Of a DNA stretch of 5,635 nucleotides, positions 1-5,184 are shown piece after piece. The notes under the pieces were generated by a model that was not told the origin of the DNA, searched no databases, and saw nothing but the letters and a program-made list of their open reading frames with translations. The position numbers and the translations under genes are program-made. Positions within the stretch are counted from its first letter, which is position 1; each line of letters begins with the position of its first letter. This stretch comes from Eubacteriales bacterium (lineage in GTDB: Bacteria > Bacillota > Clostridia > Christensenellales > CAG-138), in NCBI GenBank assembly GCA_028703645.1, contig JAQVML010000113.1:1-5635 (forward strand), in the 5' to 3' direction.

Positions 1-464
1 CGGACGTGGTCCCAGTCGATGAAGTAGATATGCGCAAACTCGCCCGCGTCAAGCACGCCGTCCTTGACGGTGACCGTTTCGCTGCGACCAAAGAAGACGC
101 TGCGCAGGTGACCGTCCGTGTTCATGTTCGTAAAGTTGCCGGGTTCGCCGAATGTACGCCCGAATTGTGCGTGCACGGGACCCGGATGGCGATACTGATG
201 CTCCTCGGCAAAGTCGGGGATCATCTTCCGCATGATGTCGAGCAGATCGTGCTGCAGATACTCCAGATCGAACGAGTCAAGGTCGTGCGAACATTCCTGC
301 ACCATGACCGAGCAGGTCGTGTGATGTGAAACAATAGAGCAGGTGCCGTTCTTCACGCCGGATGCCGCGACGATCTCCACGACTTCCTTGGAAATGTCAT
401 GAAACGTCGGGATCCATCCGCGGGACTGCAGCTCGATTTCTTTTTGAAACACTTTGAATTCCAT
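1..464 (-). CDS. yjbQ: YjbQ/UPF0047-family protein, 3' end cut by window edge
   Basis: Reading leftward from an ATG at 464, the frame stays open for 154 codons to the window edge, so the C-terminus is missing. The start is well placed: AGGAGG (475-470) lies 5 nt upstream. The protein resembles the YjbQ/UPF0047 family: an HHTTCSVMVQE segment (residues 47-57) matches the family HTSA...NE motif, YRH (91-93) and GHLRSVFFG (118-126) match the two later histidine motifs, and LDAGEFAHIYFIDWDHV (138-154) matches the usual LxxGTWQxIYL strand. E. coli YjbQ, about 138 residues, has been linked to weak thiamine-phosphate-synthase activity, but the family's physiological role is unsettled. Here the stretch between YRH and GHLRS is about 15 residues longer than I recall for E. 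coli YjbQ, so this may be a distinct subfamily. It lies downstream of the AraR-like repressor on the same strand, 137 bp away. Family call is fairly sure; function is unknown. Confidence 0.82.
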   Translation of the reverse strand, partial: MEFKVFQKEIELQSRGWIPTFHDISKEVVEIVAASGVKNGTCSIVSHHTTCSVMVQECSHDLDSFDLEYLQHDLLDIMRKMIPDFAEEHQYRHPGPVHAQFGRTFGEPGNFTNMNTDGHLRSVFFGRSETVTVKDGVLDAGEFAHIYFIDWDHV

Positions 465-601
465 GGGTGCCTCCTATGCTTTATTAGTATGTTGAATTGT
501 GATACTCATCGGTAATGCGTCGTCTTGCGCATGGCGCGACAGATACTTAAAATGCAAAGACCGAATGATGCGAAGAGGCACACTAAATCTATGCCGAAGA
601 G

Positions 602-1678
602 CTATTCGGATACATACGAACAGGAACTGCGCCGGATCAATTCCGGATGGAACATCTCAGTATATGGCGCGCGAATCTGTTTTTTAATCAGCTTGAGAAG
701 AGCTCTGGCGGTATGGTTGCCCATCGTCTCTTTCGGGTGAGAAACCGTTGTGAGCTGCGGATCGCTCGTCGAAGCCAGATAGGAATCGTCAAATCCGATC
801 ACGGAAACTTTCTCGGGCACAGCGATTCCGTGCTGTTTCAAAATACGGATGCACTTGACAGCGATATCGTCGTTGTACCCGAAAATACCGGTCACGCCCT
901 GCTGAACGGCGTTGAGCAAATCGCTCTCCAGCGTTTCGTCACAACCCAACTCCATCGGAGCCGACATACGAAAATCGCCGGCTGCTTTGCAAAATCCGTT
1001 GTATCGCTGCAGTGCGTCGCAGCAATTCGGGCGATACGCCACGGCGCATCTTCTGTGCCCGTTAGCTGCAAAATGCTCCGCAACGCGCGCTCCGCCTGCA
1101 AACTCGTCGAGCATTACGTAGGAAATGCCCGCCTTTTCGATCTGGCTGTCGATCATGATGCACGGTATGCCCCGGTTGTTGAACGCGGTAATACTGGAAA
1201 GCAACCGAGTGCGGATATCCGGCGAAAGGTCCACCTGCGTTAGCTGGAAGATCACGCCGGAGCAGTTCTTCGTCAGTATCTGCTCGAGCGTAGTACATAA
1301 GCTCTCCGCGTTGGAATTCGTATCGCTGATGATGAAGTTGCAGTTATTTGCTGTAAGCACCTCGGAAATACCTTTGACATAATAGGTCGGAATGAAGTAG
1401 ATATTTCCCATATCGAGAACAACTTCAATATTTAGATAATTCGTTTCACCGGCGGCCTTACAGAAGGTTCCTTTGCCCTGTACTTTTTCAAGATAACCCA
1501 TCTCCACAAGCTGCGCCAAAGCGCTTCGCACAGTCAGTCGTCCGACGCCGTACTTTTCAACCATCTCGGACTCGCTCTCCAGCTTATCGCCTGGTTTGAT
1601 CTCTCCCATAATCATTCGGCTCTTCAACACCTCGGCCAACTGCTCATACAGCGGGATAACACTGGTCTTCTCTAACAT
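602..1678 (-). CDS. araR: AraR-type transcriptional repressor (GntR wHTH + LacI/GalR sugar-binding domain)
   Basis: This 358-residue protein has the layout of Bacillus AraR (about 362 residues). A GntR-family winged helix occupies residues 9-72, with the typical GDKLESESEM and YGVGRLTVRSAL helix-turn-helix and the wing ending VQGKGTFC. A LacI/GalR-type periplasmic-binding-protein-like effector domain fills residues 83-352, with the landmarks GYNDDIAV (267-274), VSVIGFDDSYLA (291-302) and LTTVSHPKETMG (309-320). The C-terminal half aligns closely with B. subtilis AraR as I remember it. AraR represses arabinose genes and leaves its operators when L-arabinose binds. The start is set at 1678 rather than the in-frame ATG at 1687 because AAAGGA sits 8 nt before the former and overlaps the latter. 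The gene is divergent from the isomerase-kinase operon, and a palindrome at 1712-1727 suggests autoregulation. The stop is TAG; no convincing terminator follows it. The effector may be a sugar other than L-arabinose. Confidence 0.9.
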   Translation of the reverse strand: MLEKTSVIPLYEQLAEVLKSRMIMGEIKPGDKLESESEMVEKYGVGRLTVRSALAQLVEMGYLEKVQGKGTFCKAAGETNYLNIEVVLDMGNIYFIPTYYVKGISEVLTANNCNFIISDTNSNAESLCTTLEQILTKNCSGVIFQLTQVDLSPDIRTRLLSSITAFNNRGIPCIMIDSQIEKAGISYVMLDEFAGGARVAEHFAANGHRRCAVAYRPNCCDALQRYNGFCKAAGDFRMSAPMELGCDETLESDLLNAVQQGVTGIFGYNDDIAVKCIRILKQHGIAVPEKVSVIGFDDSYLASTSDPQLTTVSHPKETMGNHTARALLKLIKKQIRAPYTEMFHPELIRRSSCSYVSE

Positions 1679-1686
1679 ACAGATCA

Positions 1687-1692
1687 TCCTTT
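1687..1692 (-). promoter_or_regulatory. Shine-Dalgarno that decides the repressor start
   Basis: AAAGGA on the minus strand lies 8 nt upstream of the ATG at 1678. Its last base is the first base of the alternative in-frame ATG at 1687, so it cannot serve that codon. This favours MLEKTS over MICMLEKTS as the N-terminus. Confidence 0.7.
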
Positions 1693-1711
1693 CGAGTTAT
1701 AACAGATAAGT

Positions 1712-1727
1712 AGCATACAAGTATGTA
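1712..1727. promoter_or_regulatory. Putative repressor operator 1 (autoregulatory position)
   Basis: AGCATACAAGTATGTA contains the inverted repeat CATAC-AA-GTATG, followed by a further TATG in the flank. It matches 12 of 16 positions of operator 2 (1889-1904) read on its other strand, sharing GCATACA-N-GT-N-TG-N-A. It begins 34 bp upstream of the repressor start codon, a place where bound protein would block transcription of the repressor gene. Assignment to the AraR-like protein is inference from position and from the shared motif. Confidence 0.5.
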
Positions 1728-1792
1728 TGTAGCAGTACAGACCAATGAACATATTTTGCCACATACTAAACAGAAAGAAAAGAGGTTTTTTG

Positions 1793-1817
1793 AAAAAAAA
1801 CAAGAATAGTCTTGACA
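1793..1817 (+). promoter_or_regulatory. Candidate -35 TTGACA with upstream A-tract
   Basis: A perfect TTGACA (1812-1817) is preceded by an eight-A tract (1793-1800) at a distance typical of an UP element. The matching -10 is poor: CACGAT at 17-nt spacing fits only 3 of 6, and GATGAT at 20 nt fits 4 of 6. Either this is a weak regulated promoter whose -10 lies inside the inverted repeat 1831-1848, or the TTGACA is coincidental. Confidence 0.3.
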
Positions 1818-1830
1818 AAATCTGCTACCC

Positions 1831-1848
1831 ATGGCACGATGATGCCAT
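1831..1848. promoter_or_regulatory. Inverted repeat ATGGCA-N6-TGCCAT
   Basis: ATGGCA and TGCCAT are perfect 6-bp arms around the spacer CGATGA. The repeat lies just downstream of the TTGACA box, where the -10 of that promoter would be, so it could be an operator for a second regulator or a short RNA hairpin. Its sequence is unlike the two GCATACA-type sites, so it is probably not bound by the same repressor. Confidence 0.35.
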
Positions 1849-1857
1849 AAACGGTTC

Positions 1858-1872
1858 TTGAACACGCTTCAA
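1858..1872. promoter_or_regulatory. Inverted repeat TTGAA-CACGC-TTCAA
   Basis: Perfect 5-bp arms flank CACGC, immediately upstream of the TATAAT at 1875. The core TGAACACGCTTCA recalls a catabolite-responsive element (TG...CG...CA) but is one base short of the 14-bp CcpA consensus. Its place over the promoter spacer would suit repression. A catabolite-repression role is only a guess. Confidence 0.25.
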
Positions 1873-1874
1873 CT

Positions 1875-1880
1875 TATAAT
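1875..1880 (+). promoter_or_regulatory. Probable -10 box (TATAAT) for the isomerase-kinase operon
   Basis: This is a perfect TATAAT on the plus strand. The predicted transcription start is about 1887, which places the 1889-1904 palindrome over the first transcribed bases, a classic repressor layout. The -35 is weak: the bases 16-18 nt upstream (about 1851-1858) do not resemble TTGACA, and TTGAAC at 1858 is too close at 11 nt. Weak -35 boxes would fit an activated or tightly controlled promoter. Confidence 0.45.
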
Positions 1881-1905
1881 AACATATCTGCAAACATGTA
1901 TGCAA
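1876..1905 (-). promoter_or_regulatory. Possible overlapping minus-strand promoter for the repressor
   Basis: On the minus strand, TTGCAT (1905-1900) and TATTAT (1881-1876) are separated by 18 nt. The -10 fits 5 of 6 bases and the -35 only 3 of 6. If real, this promoter overlaps the plus-strand TATAAT and its -35 lies within operator 2, so one bound repressor would cover both directions. The repressor mRNA would then have a leader of about 190 nt. Confidence 0.25.
1889..1904. promoter_or_regulatory. Putative repressor operator 2 (near-perfect 16-bp palindrome)
   Basis: TGCAAACATGTATGCA reads the same on both strands except for a single mismatched pair (TGCA-A-ACATGT-A-TGCA). It begins 8 bp downstream of the TATAAT -10 box, so a bound protein would block transcription start. 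GntR-type and LacI-type regulators bind such palindromes as dimers. The relation to the site at 1712-1727 suggests both belong to the AraR-like protein encoded next door. Confidence 0.6.
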
Positions 1906-2106
1906 CTAGTTTGTTGAGTTTTGTTAAATGAGAGCCTGAAATTTTTCCCAACCTGAAATCACACGGCGTAGAACAGCGAATGGTCTATATCATAAAATAG
2001 GGTTAATCTTGGTTTGCAGGGCAGAAATTCACCTTAGTAAATCTATTACGTACAATGATCATCAGGCTTTCGAACGATTCACATCACGCGGTTGGAAAAC
2101 ATCCTT

Positions 2107-2128
2107 CATAATGAATCTGCGCATTATG
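2107..2128 (+). other. Leader hairpin A
   Basis: CATAATG (2107-2113) and CATTATG (2122-2128) are perfect 7-bp arms around an 8-nt loop. The stem is AT-rich and no T-run follows, so it is not an intrinsic terminator. It may be a minor leader structure or chance. Confidence 0.25.
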
Positions 2129-2143
2129 CCGTTGGAGATGAGT

Positions 2144-2185
2144 TCGGAAGATTCGTCAAATCCCATTCGCGACAATCATTTCCGA
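2144..2185 (+). other. Leader hairpin B, upstream of the isomerase ribosome-binding site
   Basis: TCGGAA (2144-2149) pairs with TTCCGA (2180-2185), then GATT (2150-2153) with AATC (2174-2177), then GTC (2155-2157) with GAC (2171-2173). That gives 13 pairs, broken by a single bulged C (2154) and an AT bulge (2178-2179), around a 13-nt loop. It ends about 25 nt before the GGAGA ribosome-binding site. No T-tract follows, so it is not a terminator. It could influence mRNA stability or translation. Confidence 0.35.
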
Positions 2186-2221
2186 CACCCGTAATGATAA
2201 AGTATATATGGAGAAAACAGT

Positions 2222-3613
2222 ATGAACAAACCAAAGATCGGTCTTTTAGGGTTAATGACAGACGGTTATGAACCAACGTTTCCCGGAATTACTGCCCGGC
2301 AGGAATCCTATGCGCGGGAGCTTGCCGCGCTGTTCTCCGGCGTTGCGGACGTGGATTTTCCGGGTGCCGGGTTGAACCGCGGCAGCATTGAGAAGATCGT
2401 TCGGGATTTCAATGAAAAACAGTACGACGGTATTCTGATCGTGCTTCTTACCTATAGCCACGCTGTTTATCTGCAGCACGCTTTGCAGGAGAACCGCCTT
2501 CCTATCGCTCTTGCGGTTGTTCAGCCGGATTCCGCTGTAAAGGATGAGTTCCTCGAGCTTGATCTGACGGTGAATCAAGGGGTTCACGGTGCGCAGGACA
2601 ACGCAAACATGATCGTCCGCAGCGGTTTTGCCTGCCAGTTTTTTGCGGGCGCACGGCACGATCCGCGTCTGGTTCGTTTCGTGGAGGACTTTGCCCGGGC
2701 AGCGATGACATACCGCGCGCTGCGCAGGATGAAAGTCGGCGTTCTGAGCAGGATGTGTGGTATGGGCGATATTCTAATCGACGACATGACGTTCTTTAAG
2801 AATGTCGGCGTGGAGATCTGCAATGATACTGTCGGGTCGGTGTATTCGCGCATGCAGGAAGTCAACAATCGCGAGATCGATCTGCAGATCGAAAAAGATC
2901 ACGCGACGTTTGTCATCGATCCCAAGCTGACCTATGACAGCCACGCCGAAGCGGTTAAGATGTATCTTGGGTTCAAACGTTGGCTGATCGACAAGGGGTT
3001 TGGCGCGTTTACGGCGCATTTTGATATCTTCGGTGATGACAAGCGCTTCCATCAACTGCCGCTTTACGCCGCGTCTCAACTGATGGCGGATGGATTTGGC
3101 TATGCCGCCGAGGGAGATTTCGTTTGCGCCTCAATGGTAGCTGCGGCGCATTTGCTGGGCGACGGCGGCGGCAACTTTACAGAAATGTATATGATGGACT
3201 TTGAAAAAGACGCCATCTGCTTCTGCCATGCGGGCGAAGGGAACTGGGCGACGCACCGCAAGGATGTAAAACCTAGGCTGATCGACAGATTTCTTGGCGA
3301 GGGCGGCCTTGAGAACCCGCCGACGATTATGTTTACGCCGGAAGTCGGCCGTTCCACACTGGTCTCACTTGCACCCTTGAACGGGACGCATTTCCGGCTT
3401 GTCACAGCGACAGGCGATATTCTGCCGAAAAACGACCTGACCGGCTGCGAAATGCCATACATCTTCTGGCGTCCGGACAGCGGCGTGACCAACTGCGTGG
3501 AAAACTGGCTGCGCGCAGGAGGAACGCATCACGAGGTCATCAGCCTCGGCGATGTCGCCTCGCGATGGAAGATGCTTTGTGATCTTTGGAGCGTGGAGTT
3601 TATTCGCGCATAA
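2222..3613 (+). CDS. L-arabinose/L-fucose isomerase-family sugar isomerase (AraA-like)
   Basis: This 463-residue cytoplasmic enzyme probably interconverts an aldose and its ketose, as AraA does with L-arabinose and L-ribulose using Mn2+. AraA landmarks appear in order: TVNQGVHGAQDN (116-127, compare NLNQ-AHGDRE), FTAHFDIFGD (263-272, compare GFTAHFD), LYAASQLMADGFGYAAEGD (281-299), NFTEMYMMDF (318-327), CFCHAGEGN (333-341) and AGGTHHE (432-438). The metal and catalytic set of E. coli AraA (Glu306, Glu333, His350, His450) therefore seems kept as Glu297, Glu321, His336 and the His436/His437 pair. It is shorter than classical AraA (about 500 residues) and diverges between motifs, so the substrate may be another pentose or a deoxy-hexose. 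Start: GGAGA (2210-2214) lies 7 nt upstream. It is first in the plus-strand operon and is followed by a sugar kinase, consistent with an isomerase-kinase pathway. Family call is sure; substrate is not. Confidence 0.88.
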   Translation: MNKPKIGLLGLMTDGYEPTFPGITARQESYARELAALFSGVADVDFPGAGLNRGSIEKIVRDFNEKQYDGILIVLLTYSHAVYLQHALQENRLPIALAVVQPDSAVKDEFLELDLTVNQGVHGAQDNANMIVRSGFACQFFAGARHDPRLVRFVEDFARAAMTYRALRRMKVGVLSRMCGMGDILIDDMTFFKNVGVEICNDTVGSVYSRMQEVNNREIDLQIEKDHATFVIDPKLTYDSHAEAVKMYLGFKRWLIDKGFGAFTAHFDIFGDDKRFHQLPLYAASQLMADGFGYAAEGDFVCASMVAAAHLLGDGGGNFTEMYMMDFEKDAICFCHAGEGNWATHRKDVKPRLIDRFLGEGGLENPPTIMFTPEVGRSTLVSLAPLNGTHFRLVTATGDILPKNDLTGCEMPYIFWRPDSGVTNCVENWLRAGGTHHEVISLGDVASRWKMLCDLWSVEFIRA

Positions 3614-3651
3614 CATAAGACAAGCGCGAGTTCCTTCTTGGGGGTATTGCA

Positions 3652-5184
3652 ATGAAATATTTTCTTACGTTTGATATTGGGACAACTTCGGTCAAGACGT
3701 GTGTGTTTAATCGGGAGTTGCGCTTGTGCGGCCATTCAAACGGAGAATACCAACTCATCACGGAACGACCGGGGTTTGTTGAACTGGAGCCGGAAACGTA
3801 TATGACCGCAATCGTCCGCGGCGCGAAAGAAGCGATCCTGCGTGCGGGGATCAACGCAAAAGATGTGGTCAGTATCTCCTGCACAACACAGGGCGAAACG
3901 TTCATCCCGATCTCGAAGGACGGTCATGCGTTACGACGCGCTATCGTTTGGCTGGACGAACGCGCGGGGCACGAGGCGGCCGAACTCAATAATTTTTTTT
4001 CTCCGGCAAGTTTTTATCAACAGACCGGTTTGCCGGAGATCAACGGCTATACGCCGATTGCGAAACTATTGTGGCTGCGCAAACATGAACAGGAAATCTA
4101 TCAGAGCACCTGGAAGTTCCTGCTTTTGGAAGACTATATCATATATCGATTCACGGGCATGTGTGTCAGTGAGAAAGCGCTTGCAACAAGCACCGGATGG
4201 TTTCAGTTGTCGTCCGACGGATACTGGCAGCAAATATTGGATGCCGCGGAGATCGATGCAGACAAGTTACCGGAGCTTCTGGAATGCGGCGCAGTGGTCG
4301 ATGCTGAAATATTGCCCGAACTTCGTGCCGAATTGGGGCTGAGCGCAAATGTGCGCATGATCACCAGTGCAATGGACCAGACCGCGGGCGCGATTGGTGC
4401 GGGGAATCTTACGCCGGGCATTCTCACGGAAACCACGGGAACCGCACTTTGTCTGGTTGCAACACTGGATCAGCCTAACCTGAACCACCCTTCGCGCATT
4501 ACGGTTTATCGACATTTCGCGCCGGGACGGTATTTGATGATCACGATCAGTATGACTGCAGGCTTGTTCCTCAAGTGGTTCAAGGATGTGTTTTGCGCCG
4601 AAGAATCGCATCAAGCAGAGCAGGAACAACGTTCCGTTTATTCGTTGTTTGATGACATTGTGTCCGGAACAGAACCGGGATCAAACGGGCTCCTTGCATA
4701 CCCGTATCTGAATGGCAGCTTACAGCCGCATAGCAATCCGAATGTGAGGGGTGTGTTTTTCGGCATAGGCGTCGACACTGAAAAGAAACACTTTATGCGG
4801 GCAATTTTCGAAGGGATTGCATTTCTGCTGCGGGAGAATCTCGAGCTGATCGAAGCGGTCAACGGAATACGAGTCAAAGAAATCCGCTCGCTTGGTGGCG
4901 GCGCAAAAAGCGAAGTATGGCGGCAGATCAAAGCGAATGTCGCACAGCGGCCTATCGCGGAACTGGTAGAAAGCGAGTGCGCCTCGCTGGGTGCGGCAAT
5001 TCTCGCGGCAGTTGCGCTCGGTTATTATCCCGATGTGAACGCGGCAAGCGCGAGCGCAAACGCTTTGACAGATTATCAGAACCCAGACGAGCGTCTCGTG
5101 CCGCTGTATGACAGGATTTATCAAACTTATAGCGCGCTCTATCCGCGACTGGAACCACTGTTTCCGTCAGGCAGGGGAATATGA
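3652..5184 (+). CDS. FGGY-family carbohydrate kinase (xylulokinase-like)
   Basis: This 510-residue cytoplasmic kinase uses ATP to phosphorylate a sugar, probably the ketose made by the upstream isomerase. The N-terminal FGGY domain opens with DIGTTSVK (8-15), the phosphate-binding loop. CTTQGE (77-82) and WLDERA (100-105) are at the sugar-site positions. SAMDQTAGAIGAG (239-251) contains the likely catalytic base Asp242. The C-terminal ATPase-fold domain has TTGTAL (261-266), RAIFEGIAFLLREN (383-396), SLGGGAKSEVWRQIKANV (413-430) and ASLGAAILAA (444-453). Length fits xylulokinase/gluconokinase-type members (about 500) better than ribulokinase AraB (about 560), so xylulokinase-like is a family label, not a proven substrate. 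It starts 38 bp after the isomerase stop, with a G-run (GGGGG, 7 nt upstream) as a rather poor Shine-Dalgarno. Its TGA overlaps the next start codon. Complete, with no sign of damage. Confidence 0.88.
   Translation: MKYFLTFDIGTTSVKTCVFNRELRLCGHSNGEYQLITERPGFVELEPETYMTAIVRGAKEAILRAGINAKDVVSISCTTQGETFIPISKDGHALRRAIVWLDERAGHEAAELNNFFSPASFYQQTGLPEINGYTPIAKLLWLRKHEQEIYQSTWKFLLLEDYIIYRFTGMCVSEKALATSTGWFQLSSDGYWQQILDAAEIDADKLPELLECGAVVDAEILPELRAELGLSANVRMITSAMDQTAGAIGAGNLTPGILTETTGTALCLVATLDQPNLNHPSRITVYRHFAPGRYLMITISMTAGLFLKWFKDVFCAEESHQAEQEQRSVYSLFDDIVSGTEPGSNGLLAYPYLNGSLQPHSNPNVRGVFFGIGVDTEKKHFMRAIFEGIAFLLRENLELIEAVNGIRVKEIRSLGGGAKSEVWRQIKANVAQRPIAELVESECASLGAAILAAVALGYYPDVNAASASANALTDYQNPDERLVPLYDRIYQTYSALYPRLEPLFPSGRGI

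Larger units (their letters stand above)
1679..2221. other. Divergent control region between repressor and sugar operon
   Basis: This 543-bp AT-rich stretch separates two divergently transcribed genes and holds no convincing protein gene. The left part (about 1712-1904) carries the operators, promoter boxes and inverted repeats listed separately. The right part (about 1905-2221) would be transcribed as a 5' leader of the isomerase mRNA if the TATAAT at 1875 is used. It contains two predicted hairpins and only very short ORFs without ribosome-binding sites. I see no tRNA, repeat array or mobile-element end in it. Confidence 0.7.

Noticed and set aside
486..506. AGTAT-N11-ATACT inverted repeat upstream of the yjbQ-like gene
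   Set aside because: The arms are only 5 bp and AT-rich, with no further symmetry, so chance is likely. It does share AGTATG with operator 1, but too weakly to call.
465..601. Intrinsic terminator between the repressor and the yjbQ-like gene
   Set aside because: No GC-rich hairpin followed by a T-run was found on the minus strand. The short GCGC-ATG-GCGC repeat near 527-537 lacks a U-tract.
499..1243. Plus-strand ORFs overlapping the repressor gene
   Set aside because: They lie antisense to a well-supported AraR-type gene and show no family motifs.
1685..1687. Upstream ATG as start of the repressor
   Set aside because: The only Shine-Dalgarno (AAAGGA) overlaps this codon, so the ATG at 1678 with 8-nt spacing is preferred.
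1696..1701. TATAAC on the minus strand with an upstream TG as an extended -10 for the repressor
   Set aside because: Transcription would start on top of the Shine-Dalgarno sequence, and no -35 is at proper spacing.
2042..2057. TACGTACAA sequence resembling a Bacillus-type AraR box
   Set aside because: Only the right half fits; the left half matches about 4 of 8 bases, and it differs from the two palindromes favoured here.
1928..2111. Tiny leader ORFs starting with ATG at 1928, 1980 and 2055 (3, 6 and 18 codons)
   Set aside because: None has a Shine-Dalgarno sequence, and the peptides show no run of regulatory codons typical of attenuators.
2009..2194. 61-codon plus-strand ORF in the leader, starting with TTG
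   Set aside because: There is no ribosome-binding site and no recognisable protein pattern, and it overlaps the predicted hairpins. It is best treated as non-coding leader.
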